9,961 nucleotides of DNA from Calditrichaeota bacterium AABM5.125.24 (lineage in GTDB: Bacteria; Electryoneota; AABM5-125-24; Hatepunaeales; Hatepunaeaceae). A program made the position numbers and the translations under genes. Positions 1 to 5,320 of this stretch are shown one piece after another. Where the stretch lies: contig MWJR01000125.1 in the NCBI GenBank assembly GCA_002127415.1, positions 1-9,961 on the forward strand, in the 5' to 3' direction. Numbering within the stretch: the stretch's first letter is position 1; every line of letters begins with the position of its first letter. Below the pieces are notes generated by a model that worked only from the letters and a program-made list of their open reading frames with translations, was not told the origin of the DNA and made no database searches.

Positions 1-291
1 GACATACTCGATTGCGAACGGATCGCCGGTGCCGGCTGCGTGGCTGTATATGATCCGCCGCTGCAGTTCCAGCCCCTGCTCCGGCGACAGGCGGATGCGG
101 GAGAACTCGCCGATCCCGGTGGTGACTCCGTAGATGGCGACCCCTTCATCGACCAGCTTCTGCACCAGAGCGGCGGAGGCCTCTACCCGGTCGCAGGCTT
201 CAGGCGAGAACTCAGCCTCGGCGCCTCCGCGGGCCACCTCTGCCACCTGGTCTATGTTAAGGGTTTGGCCGTTAAGTTTGAGGGTCATCAT
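1..291 (-). CDS. hutH: Aromatic amino acid lyase, histidine ammonia-lyase type (N-terminal part, cut by window edge)
   Basis: The 97 visible codons match the start of the HAL/PAL/TAL superfamily, whose members eliminate ammonia from histidine, phenylalanine or tyrosine using an MIO prosthetic group. The diagnostic motif is YGVTTGIGEF at residues 54-63; its Tyr54 corresponds to the catalytic tyrosine near residue 53 of histidine ammonia-lyases. The stretch LQRRIIYSHAAGTGDPFA (76-93) matches the family pattern of a Leu-Gln helix followed by SHAxGxG. The MIO-forming Ala-Ser-Gly triad lies beyond the window, so histidine specificity cannot be told from tyrosine or phenylalanine specificity, and the symbol is provisional. 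Two adjacent ATG codons (291-289 and 288-286) can start the gene. No Shine-Dalgarno sequence is visible, because a heptamer repeat occupies that place. The frame is open to position 1. Confidence 0.82.
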   Translation of the reverse strand, partial: MMTLKLNGQTLNIDQVAEVARGGAEAEFSPEACDRVEASAALVQKLVDEGVAIYGVTTGIGEFSRIRLSPEQGLELQRRIIYSHAAGTGDPFAIEYV

Positions 292-293
292 TG

Positions 294-314
294 ATGGTTA
301 ATGGTTAATGGTTA
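294..314. repeat. Tandem heptamer ATGGTTA x3 upstream of the lyase start
   Basis: Three perfect copies of ATGGTTA (TAACCAT on the gene strand), followed by a partial fourth (ATGG, 315-318), begin 3 bp upstream of the first ATG of the lyase gene. The tract replaces any recognisable ribosome binding site. Copy-number change by slippage would alter the distance between upstream signals and the start codon. Confidence 0.8.
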
Positions 315-335
315 ATGGCCAATATTCAGTGTTAT

Positions 336-848
336 TTATTTAGTGGGGCAGTCGTTCCCCACTTTCGCGGGGACAGGCCCCGCCTGCCCTGAAATCCAAC
401 TCTTCCCCAATCCCACCCAGGGATAATCTTCCATATCCGGCCATCGCTTGCGAGGGTTGCTTAGTATGTAATTCCCCTTCTCAAGAAACTCTGCTTCATT
501 GCGCACAATCCGGTCAAACGATTCATCCTGCCACACCGGTGACGGCCGGCCAAATTCCCGGCACAACCGATGGCCGGTGAAGGACTTCCAGGAATGGATG
601 ATGCTCTTCAATTCATTCCCTTCCAGTGGACTGAACAGAACGTGCACGTGATCGTCCATCACCACATAGGCGAACAGGGAGTATCTTTCACCTTCAAAGT
701 GCGACAGGGCCGACCTGACCAAGTTCCTTTCTTTTGATGTCAATGTCTTTTGGGTGACATGCAGCCTCCAGGTGACAAAGTAGACTTGCCCTTCAAGCCG
801 CCAGTGGGGCAAGCGGCGGTAATAAATGGTCAGTTCAGGGTTCTTCAT
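336..848 (-). CDS. REP-associated tyrosine transposase (RAYT, Y1_Tnp / IS200-like family)
   Basis: This is a 170-residue single-domain Y1 transposase. The HUH-type metal-binding motif is visible as DDHVHVLF, with His67 and His69. The probable catalytic tyrosine is Tyr127 in NYILSNPRKRW, which fits the family pattern YIxxNP. WQDESFDRIVRNEAEF (106-121) is the usual RAYT block preceding that helix, and the N-terminal YRRLPHWRLEGQVYFVTWRL fits the first beta strand. RAYTs nick single-stranded DNA at palindromic REP sequences and are domesticated relatives of IS200/IS605 transposases, normally present as one copy near the REPs they act on. Palindromes are present here at 343-386, 898-922 and 1011-1034, and the last codons (from about residue 154) are themselves encoded by repeat sequence. 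No strong ribosome binding site precedes the ATG at 848. The frame is intact, so activity is plausible. Confidence 0.9.
   Translation of the reverse strand: MKNPELTIYYRRLPHWRLEGQVYFVTWRLHVTQKTLTSKERNLVRSALSHFEGERYSLFAYVVMDDHVHVLFSPLEGNELKSIIHSWKSFTGHRLCREFGRPSPVWQDESFDRIVRNEAEFLEKGNYILSNPRKRWPDMEDYPWVGLGKSWISGQAGPVPAKVGNDCPTK
343..386. repeat. GC-rich palindromic repeat overlapping the 3' end of the RAYT gene
   Basis: The segment contains two nested inverted repeats: GTGGGG...CCCCAC (343-362) and GCGGGG/CCCCGC (367-383). It begins with GTGGGGCAG and ends with CCGCCTGCC, the same edges as the copy at 1011-1034, so it looks like a diverged or expanded member of the same family. It encodes the last residues of the transposase (QAGPVPAKVGNDCP). 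Confidence 0.6.
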
Positions 849-897
849 TCTGCTACTTCATATTTGGGCAGGTGGGCTGTCTCAGTAATCCTATTAT

Positions 898-922
898 GGG
901 CAGGCGGGACGCCCGCCCCACC
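898..922 (-). repeat. REP-like palindrome, reverse-oriented copy
   Basis: GGCAGGCG (899-906) and CGCCCGCC (910-917) form 8-bp arms with one mismatch around GGA. Read on the minus strand, the segment is GGTGGGGCGGGCGTCCCGCC followed by TGCCC. That is the same unit as 1011-1034 in the opposite direction, so the two form an inverted pair about 90 bp apart, as in REP doublets (REPINs). Open frames across this stretch are translated repeat, not genes; nothing else is seen between 849 and 1096. Confidence 0.7.
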
Positions 923-1010
923 AGGTCAGTTAAAATTTCTATTGTCATCTCCATCCTGATATTGGCGTATCGTGATGATTGACTGATTTTATAGTGATAC
1001 TCCTTCTTCA

Positions 1011-1034
1011 GTGGGGCAGGCGTCCCGCCTGCCT
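1011..1034 (+). repeat. REP-like palindrome, forward-oriented copy
   Basis: GGCAGGCG (1015-1022), spacer TCC and CGCCTGCC (1026-1033) make a perfect 8-bp stem preceded by GTGG. It is the partner of 898-922 and of the element at 343-386. Its position just upstream of the RAYT gene matches the usual REP/RAYT arrangement. Confidence 0.72.
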
Positions 1035-1096
1035 GCGCGATAGCGGAGGAAATGGCTCTCCCACATGCGGATGTCTGCAATCTGTACTACGCCCTA

Positions 1097-1501
1097 TCAG
1101 CCGCGCTGTCTTATGGTCACTCTTATTGAATCCACATCAACATCACTGCCGTCACTAACTGTTATTCTACACCACCAATCCCCTAAATCTGATGTACTAA
1201 AATACCAGCATACGGGATTGTCCATAGCATCATAATCACTATATGGATGACCTCTTGGGACGTACCAAAGATATGAAAGCGAGTCGCCTTCTGAATCTGT
1301 CGCTAAGCACGCAACTTCAATTGTGCCATAATTATATATTTCCAGCGTATCCGGACTGGCGGTGATACTACGAATAACTGGCGGATTGTTGGCTCTCCCC
1401 ACTCCATTGATCCCATCGTCGTTGTCTTGACAGCCTAATAGAATGAAGCTGCCAAACAGGAGCAATAATTGAATCGCGGCGAACTTTGGATAGTCGCTCA
1501 T
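1097..1501 (-). CDS. Small lipoprotein with one Ig-like/PKD-type beta domain
   Basis: A 134-residue protein. The N-terminus has a hydrophobic stretch (about residues 8-22) ending in the lipobox LLGC with Cys24, so it is predicted to be cleaved by signal peptidase II and lipid-anchored to a membrane. The acidic linker QDNDDG follows the cysteine. Residues 39-131 resemble one bacterial Ig-like/PKD-type domain: NPPVIRSITASPDTLEI at the start, LATDSEGDSLSYLWYV in the middle and WWCRITVSDGSDVDVDSIRVTI at the end. Cys65, Cys98 and Cys111 are present, so a disulfide is possible. The start is well supported: AGGAGG (complement of 1507-1512) lies 5 nt before the ATG. No enzymatic motif is seen. A role in binding or surface structure is only a guess. 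The gene stands alone, with repeats on one side and a duplicated gene fragment on the other. Confidence 0.75.
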   Translation of the reverse strand: MSDYPKFAAIQLLLLFGSFILLGCQDNDDGINGVGRANNPPVIRSITASPDTLEIYNYGTIEVACLATDSEGDSLSYLWYVPRGHPYSDYDAMDNPVCWYFSTSDLGDWWCRITVSDGSDVDVDSIRVTIRQRG

Positions 1502-1599
1502 TTCTGCCTCCTGATTTTGATAGGTGTAAGAAATTTCCTGATGCTGAACTGAATGTTTTAGGAAAATCGCATGATTTGTGGAGCCCTATCTTCCTACCG

Positions 1600-1677
1600 T
1601 CACCCCACCACCCCCCACACCGCTTCCTTCGCCTCTTCTACCCCCATCGCCTCAGTGTTGACGACATACAGCGGCGC
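1600..1677 (-). pseudogene. Duplicated 3' end (25 codons plus stop) of the aminotransferase/HprK-like gene
   Basis: This 78-bp piece aligns without gaps to 2116-2193, the end of the 778-codon gene, at an offset of 516 bp. It has 11 mismatches by hand count (about 86 percent identity). Translated, 24 of 25 residues are the same, from APL...VVNTEAMG through AVWGVVG. The only amino-acid change is Tyr for Ile at the fourth position, and the stop is TGA instead of TAG. Seven other codons differ only synonymously. Upstream of position 1677 the frame does not resemble the gene. It is therefore a gene remnant with no start of its own, separated from the intact end by the GIY-YIG module. Confidence 0.85.
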
Positions 1678-1711
1678 AATAACAGTTACGCCGCTCGGTT
1701 CGCTGCTCCAC

Positions 1712-1742
1712 CCACGTCGTTCCGGCGAAAGCCGGAACCCAG
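1712..1742 (+). repeat. 31-bp terminal inverted repeat, left copy (downstream of the GIY-YIG gene)
   Basis: The core GTTCCGGCGAAAGCCGGAAC is itself a hairpin with 8-bp arms and a GAAA loop. It is preceded by CCACGTC and followed by CCAG. The whole 31 bp is a perfect reverse complement of 2060-2090. It ends 2 bp from the stop codon of the GIY-YIG gene. A 9-bp pair AACAGTTAC (1681-1689) and GTAACTGTT (1750-1758) also brackets this copy, which may be chance. Confidence 0.92.
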
Positions 1743-1744
1743 AA

Positions 1745-2038
1745 TTAGAGTAACTGTTCATAGATATCCCGCCATTCAGGATTTGCGCTCTCGATTAATT
1801 CGAGCTTCCACTTTCGTTTCCACCATTTGATCCGCTTTTCACGCTCCAAGGCGGCTGCAAGGGATTCAGTGGCTTCGTAATATACAAGCGTTTTCACATC
1901 ATAGCGCTTGGTAAAGCCACCCGCAAGTCCCTGTTTATGTTCCCAGACACGGCGCGCAATGTTGTTGGTGACGCCAACATAAAGCGTTCCGTTTCGACGG
2001 CTGGCAAGGATATAGACGTAAAATTGCTCAGGGCGCAA
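1745..2038 (-). CDS. GIY-YIG nuclease, short single-domain (YhbQ/UPF0213-like)
   Basis: A 97-residue protein consisting almost entirely of one GIY-YIG domain. YVYILAS (7-13) supplies the GIY element and LYVGVT (19-24) the YIG element. Arginines 29-30 with EHK (33-35) match the catalytic Arg block, and ALEREKRIKWWKRKWK (63-78) contains the metal-binding glutamate (Glu65 or Glu67) and the usual basic helix. Family members nick or cleave DNA, but the short stand-alone type has few defined roles. No separate DNA-binding domain is visible. The only possible start is TTG at 2038-2036, since a TAA lies two codons upstream, and there is no Shine-Dalgarno sequence, so expression may be low. The gene sits between perfect 31-bp inverted repeats and is inserted just after the end of the large upstream gene. 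Confidence 0.88.
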   Translation of the reverse strand: MRPEQFYVYILASRRNGTLYVGVTNNIARRVWEHKQGLAGGFTKRYDVKTLVYYEATESLAAALEREKRIKWWKRKWKLELIESANPEWRDIYEQLL

Positions 2039-2059
2039 GGTTTAGGTCAATTGATAACA

Positions 2060-2090
2060 CTGGGTTCCGGCTTTCGCCGGAACGACGTGG
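2060..2090 (-). repeat. 31-bp terminal inverted repeat, right copy (upstream of the GIY-YIG gene)
   Basis: Perfect reverse complement of 1712-1742, with the same hairpin read as GTTCCGGCTTTCGCCGGAAC. The match stops exactly at both ends, so the module limits are 1712-2090 (379 bp). It lies 22 bp upstream of the TTG start and 25 bp downstream of the stop codon of the aminotransferase fusion gene. Confidence 0.92.
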
Positions 2091-2115
2091 CAATAATCAC
2101 TTCCTTATGGATTAC

Positions 2116-4452
2116 CTATCCCACCACCCCCCACACCGCCTCCTTCGCCTCCTCAACCCCCATTGCCTCGGTGTTGACGACAATCAGCGGTGCAGCTTCG
2201 AGCAGCCTCTTCCACTGCCGGCGCAGCAGGTCGAGCCGGTCGCTGGAGTCCACAAGAAGATACGGATTGTAGAACGGAGCCTGATGGTAGCCGCCACGGT
2301 CGGTGGTGTAGCCGCCCTCCTCGATCAGGCGCAGCGCTTCATCGGTGGAGGGCCGGGTCACCCCGGGGGATACCGGGTCGCGCCTCAACAGGATCAGCTT
2401 GCCCAGGATGGTCCGCTTCAGGTGCTTGCCGGTTCCGCCCAGCCAGTAAGGGTCGAGCAGGGCTGTGGAACGGCGGGAGGCGAAGTAGCAGTGGGTCTCG
2501 CCCCGGTCGAGGGGGCAATCATCCGAATGCGGGCAGCCCTCGATCTGACACTCGTCACGGCTGGTTACGACATTCTCCAGCTTCGACCGGTCGAACAGGG
2601 TCGCCAGTTCGGGCAGGTGACGGGTCATATCGGTGCGGATCAGGAGCTTGCGCTCGACAGAATCGGCCACCGGCGCACCCCCGGACCAGCGGACAAAGAG
2701 CCCGTCGCATGAATGCAGCCTGACCTCCGGACGGCGCAGCAGAGCCGCCAGATGGGTCGAGCCGCCCGCTCCCGGGGGTGCGATCAACGCCACCCCGCGG
2801 CCGTCCACATCGATGCACGAGCCAGCCACCAGATGCATATCGAAGGTTCGGGAGGCGATGTCATCGACCATCCCCAGGGTCAGGGCTCGCAGTTGCGGAT
2901 AGAAGGCGCTGTTGAAGGTCAGCGCGGTGCGGGTTTCGGGGCTGTAGAAGGCCCTCGCCTCCCGGCCCGGGGCGTCCTTGACGCCGTAGAGCAGACCGTG
3001 CGGCTCGAGGTCCGACTCAAGCGGCGAGGGATACCAGTTCTCGACCCAGAAATCTATCAGATGCGGCGAGTTGGTCCCCAGCTTCAGCACCACCCCGCCG
3101 ACGTTCACGTTCCATTCGTGGTAGTTGTCGAACGACATCACCGACTCAGCCTCAGCTACCAGGGCGTCCCGCATCTTGACATCGACCGCCGGCTCGAGCT
3201 CGGAGTAATCCCTGACCTTTGTAACCGTGTTTTTCAACGCCAACCGCTTGGCCTTCACAGTTGGCTTCAGCCGTCCCAGCGCCTCGACGATCCTGTCGAG
3301 CCCGCGTTCGAGGTTCTCCATCGAGGTGGCGTAGGAGAGGCGTGTGAACTCGTCCGCGCCGAAGGCATCGCCCGGCGTCATCGCCACCAGGGCGTGCTTC
3401 AGCAGGTAGTAGCCCAGCCCGCTCGAATTGCGGATCTGCACCCCTTCGAACTGCTTGTCGTAATACCACGACAGGTTGGGGAACAGGTAGAAGGTGCCTT
3501 CCGGCTTGTAACAGGAGGCGTGGGGGATGGCGGCGAGCCTATACAGGACGAAGTTGCGCCGCCGCTCGAACTCCTGGCGCATCCGGCCGACCTCGTGCTG
3601 GGGGCCTGTTAGTGCCTCGACCGCCGCCCACTGCGCGATGGTGTTGGCGTTTGAGGTGGAGTGTGACTGAATCTTCGACATCCCCTCGATCAGCTCCCTC
3701 GGACCGACGGCGTAACCGAGCCTCCAGCCGGTCATCGAGTAGGACTTGGAGAAGCCGCTGACTGCGAGTGCCTGTCTCCTGATCCGCTCCCCGAAGGCGG
3801 TGACGGATTTGAACTCGAAGCCGTCGTAGACCAGCTTCTCGTAGATCTCATCGGCGATGATGAACAGCCCTTCGTCCAGGCAGATGTCGATGATCTTCAG
3901 CAGCTCGTCCGGGCTGTAAGCGGAGCCGGTCGGGTTGCAGGGGTTGTTCAGAAGCAGGGCTCTGGTGCTGGCGGAGAGGGCTCGTCCGATGTCCTCGGTG
4001 GTCATACGGAAGCCGTTCTCCTCGCGGGCCCGCACATAGACCGGCTCCCCCTTGGCCAGGTTGACCATATGGGGATACGAGACCCAGTATGGCACCGGGA
4101 CGATCACCTCGTCCCCCTTGTTCAGCAGGGCGATGCAGGCGTTGAACAGGCACTGCTTGGCGCCGGTTGAGACGATGACCTGCTCAGGGGCGAAGTCGGC
4201 GGCGTATTCATCGCGGTATCTCCGGGCGATGGCCTCGCGCAGCTCGGGGATGCCCTCGTTGGCGGTGTATTTGGTATAGCCTTTGTCCAGGGCATTCTTG
4301 GCGGCTGCTCTGATGTTCTCAGGGGTGGGGAAGTCCGGCTCGCCCACCGACAGGTCGATGACGTCGATCCCCTCGCGCTTCATCTGCTGCGCCTTGGCGC
4401 TGATGCGCAGGGTCGCAGAGAAGCCTATACGTTGAACGCGGTCTGATAGCAT
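2116..4452 (-). CDS. Fusion protein: PLP-dependent aminotransferase (class I) + HprK/PEPCK-like C-terminal half
   Basis: A 778-residue protein in one uninterrupted frame. Residues 1-395 are a complete fold-type I, aspartate-aminotransferase-like enzyme: SVGEPDFPTP (35-44), NNPCNPTG (169-176), DEIY (201-204), the PLP-binding lysine Lys236 in SGFSKSYSMTGWRLGY, and a C-terminal Arg in TRLSYATS. It should transfer amino groups between an amino acid and a 2-oxo acid. After a basic linker (about 396-425) the rest resembles the HPr kinase / ATP-dependent PEP carboxykinase-like group. A strand GVALIAPPGAGGSTH (553-567) sits where a Walker A P-loop is expected, but the lysine is replaced by Gly564, so nucleotide binding is doubtful. 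Cys635, Cys640, Cys646 and Cys655 form a cluster that could bind a metal. No internal start with a ribosome site was found, which favours a real fusion. The start at 4452 matches the usual MLSDRVQRI opening; its ribosome site is weak. The last 25 codons are duplicated at 1600-1677. Confidence 0.88.
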   Translation of the reverse strand: MLSDRVQRIGFSATLRISAKAQQMKREGIDVIDLSVGEPDFPTPENIRAAAKNALDKGYTKYTANEGIPELREAIARRYRDEYAADFAPEQVIVSTGAKQCLFNACIALLNKGDEVIVPVPYWVSYPHMVNLAKGEPVYVRAREENGFRMTTEDIGRALSASTRALLLNNPCNPTGSAYSPDELLKIIDICLDEGLFIIADEIYEKLVYDGFEFKSVTAFGERIRRQALAVSGFSKSYSMTGWRLGYAVGPRELIEGMSKIQSHSTSNANTIAQWAAVEALTGPQHEVGRMRQEFERRRNFVLYRLAAIPHASCYKPEGTFYLFPNLSWYYDKQFEGVQIRNSSGLGYYLLKHALVAMTPGDAFGADEFTRLSYATSMENLERGLDRIVEALGRLKPTVKAKRLALKNTVTKVRDYSELEPAVDVKMRDALVAEAESVMSFDNYHEWNVNVGGVVLKLGTNSPHLIDFWVENWYPSPLESDLEPHGLLYGVKDAPGREARAFYSPETRTALTFNSAFYPQLRALTLGMVDDIASRTFDMHLVAGSCIDVDGRGVALIAPPGAGGSTHLAALLRRPEVRLHSCDGLFVRWSGGAPVADSVERKLLIRTDMTRHLPELATLFDRSKLENVVTSRDECQIEGCPHSDDCPLDRGETHCYFASRRSTALLDPYWLGGTGKHLKRTILGKLILLRRDPVSPGVTRPSTDEALRLIEEGGYTTDRGGYHQAPFYNPYLLVDSSDRLDLLRRQWKRLLEAAPLIVVNTEAMGVEEAKEAVWGVVG

Positions 4453-4485
4453 GTAAAATTTATCTCTGTCATCATTTGTTTTTTA

Positions 4486-4521
4486 CCCCCCCTGCTATTG
4501 CAGGGGGGGAGTAAGGGGGGG
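4486..4521. repeat. Perfect 10-bp hairpin plus G-tract repeat
   Basis: CCCCCCCTGC (4486-4495), loop TATT and GCAGGGGGGG (4500-4509) form a perfect 10-bp stem. A second run of seven G follows at 4515-4521 after AGTAA. It lies between the start of the aminotransferase fusion (36 bp away) and the broken end of the nucleotidyltransferase fragment. No T-tract follows on either strand in the right position, so it is better read as a dispersed repeat than as a terminator. Confidence 0.7.
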
Positions 4522-4534
4522 TCACCTTTTCCCT

Positions 4535-4666
4535 TTATTCCACGTCGCTGTCGGGGCGATCGTCACCGCGCGCGACCGAGCCGAACAGCGCCAGCCGCTT
4601 GACCTTCAGCTCATTCAACCGGTCGCGGTTCTCAGCGAGGAGGCGCAGTATGTCGTCGCGGGTCAT
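4535..4666 (-). pseudogene. Truncated nucleotidyltransferase (MNT/MntA-like N-terminus)
   Basis: A 43-codon frame from ATG (4666) to TAA (4535) encodes a recognisable start of a small pol-beta-type nucleotidyltransferase: a helical N-terminus (MTRDDILRLLAENRDRL) followed by LALFGSVARGDDRPDSDV. That is the GSx(9-10)DxD nucleotidyl-transfer signature, cut within the last part: after DSDV the sequence reads Glu then stop, where the family has a second catalytic region (DxDLL). Intact members run to about 95-150 residues and are often antitoxins or AMPylators partnered with HEPN proteins; no HEPN gene is visible here. The break falls next to the G-tract repeat at 4486-4521, which probably replaced the rest of the gene. 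It is likely non-functional. Confidence 0.75.
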
Positions 4667-4680
4667 GGTTCTTTTACAAT

Positions 4681-4735
4681 ACCCTCACTCCATTCCTCAC
4701 CACCCGCCCCGCGAAGCTGGCGGGACTGGGATTGG
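4681..4735. repeat. 55-bp repeat R1, downstream flank of hicBA
   Basis: Aligns without gaps to 5263-5317 with 7 mismatches (about 87 percent by hand count), in the same orientation. Shared core: GCGAAGCTGGCGGG. It contains a small inverted repeat, CCGCC/GGCGG. Together with R2 it brackets the toxin-antitoxin pair. Confidence 0.8.
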
Positions 4736-4744
4736 GGATGTGGG

Positions 4745-4945
4745 TCATTTCTTTTTCCTGCCTGGTGGTGGAACACCCAAATCTCTGCAAATCTTGGCAG
4801 CCATCCAATCGTCAATTTCGGTGTGGCGCGAGATGGACGAGGTGCGCAAATTGTTCGGGTTCCAAAAGATTGAGTGCCTGGAGCCCTCTCGGAACAGTTC
4901 ACATCCGCATTGACGTAGGTGCTTAATTAAGGCGGAACGCTTCAA
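4745..4945 (-). CDS. hicA: HicA-family mRNA interferase toxin
   Basis: A 66-residue protein of the usual HicA size and dsRBD-like fold. KRSALIKHLRQCGCELFREG (2-21) is the typical opening helix and strand. The family's catalytic histidine is His24 in GSRHSI, and SRHTEIDDWMAAKICRDLGV (39-58) matches the conserved C-terminal helix. HicA toxins cleave mRNA and are neutralised by HicB. The start is TTG at 4945-4943, overlapping the hicB stop as TTGA, which implies translational coupling to the antitoxin. No alternative ATG lies nearby. All key residues are present, so the toxin is predicted to be functional. The C-terminus ends in a proline/lysine-rich tail. Confidence 0.9.
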   Translation of the reverse strand: MKRSALIKHLRQCGCELFREGSRHSIFWNPNNLRTSSISRHTEIDDWMAAKICRDLGVPPPGRKKK

Positions 4946-5163
4946 TGTTGGGCGAGCACCAACTCTTCGCGAATGACCTTCTTTCCCTTGGAGAACCGCC
5001 GCGCAATCTCGCGGTTGGCCTCGAGAATCAACTGAATGGCCTCTTTAAGGTTTTCGCGGGCCTCCTCAAGCGTCTCCCCTTGTGTGTTCGCGCCGGGCAA
5101 CTCTTCAATGTAACCCACCCACCAGCGTTCATGTTGCCCATAAACTGCCGTGAAACGGTCCAT
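4942..5163 (-). CDS. hicB: HicB-family antitoxin (short form)
   Basis: A 73-residue protein with the degenerate RNase H-like HicB fold. AVYGQHERWWVGYIEELPGANTQG carries the characteristic GY-x-E-x-PG pattern, and ETLEEARENLKEAIQLILEAN (30-50) is the conserved helix. There is no C-terminal helix-turn-helix, only a basic tail (ARRFSKGKKVIREEL), so DNA binding and autoregulation are less certain than in long HicBs. It is first in the operon and overlaps hicA by 4 nt, so antitoxin is made before toxin. The ATG at 5163 has GGGAG about 7 nt upstream as ribosome site. The pair lies between 55-bp direct repeats (4681-4735 and 5263-5317). Confidence 0.9.
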   Translation of the reverse strand: MDRFTAVYGQHERWWVGYIEELPGANTQGETLEEARENLKEAIQLILEANREIARRFSKGKKVIREELVLAQH

Positions 5164-5262
5164 AATACCGCTCCCAATTGCTTTTTGTCAAACACTATCC
5201 GGTGGCAGCGCCTGGTGATGACACCTGATACCATGAGTAACAGAGATATTCCTGATTACCAC

Positions 5263-5317
5263 ACCCTCACCCCATCCCTCACCACCCAGCCTGCGAAGCT
5301 GGCGGGGTTGGGATTGG
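5263..5317. repeat. 55-bp repeat R2, upstream flank of hicBA
   Basis: Direct-repeat partner of 4681-4735. The inner palindrome CCAGC/GCTGG (5286-5302) is clearer here than in R1. It ends 4 bp from the stop codon of the DUF2784 gene. The stretch 5164-5262 between hicB and this repeat shows no gene. Confidence 0.8.
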
Positions 5318-5320
5318 TCT

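Noticed and set aside
853..1080. A 75-codon minus-strand frame between the RAYT and the lipoprotein gene
   Set aside because: Its peptides (GGTPAP, GRASRLP) are the translated palindromic repeats at 898-922 and 1011-1034; no domain or ribosome site.
2107..3612. Long plus-strand frames of 201 and 299 codons opposite the aminotransferase fusion
   Set aside because: They are antisense shadows of a high-GC gene whose minus-strand product carries clear enzyme motifs throughout.
4486..4509. Rho-independent terminator from the 10-bp G/C hairpin
   Set aside because: No T-tract follows the stem on either strand in the direction of transcription; the T-run at 4479-4484 precedes the hairpin on the plus strand.
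5162..5191. TTGACA-N18-TATTAT promoter on the minus strand at hicB
   Set aside because: The -10 overlaps the hicB ATG, so transcription would start inside the gene and could not make full HicB. It could at most serve hicA.
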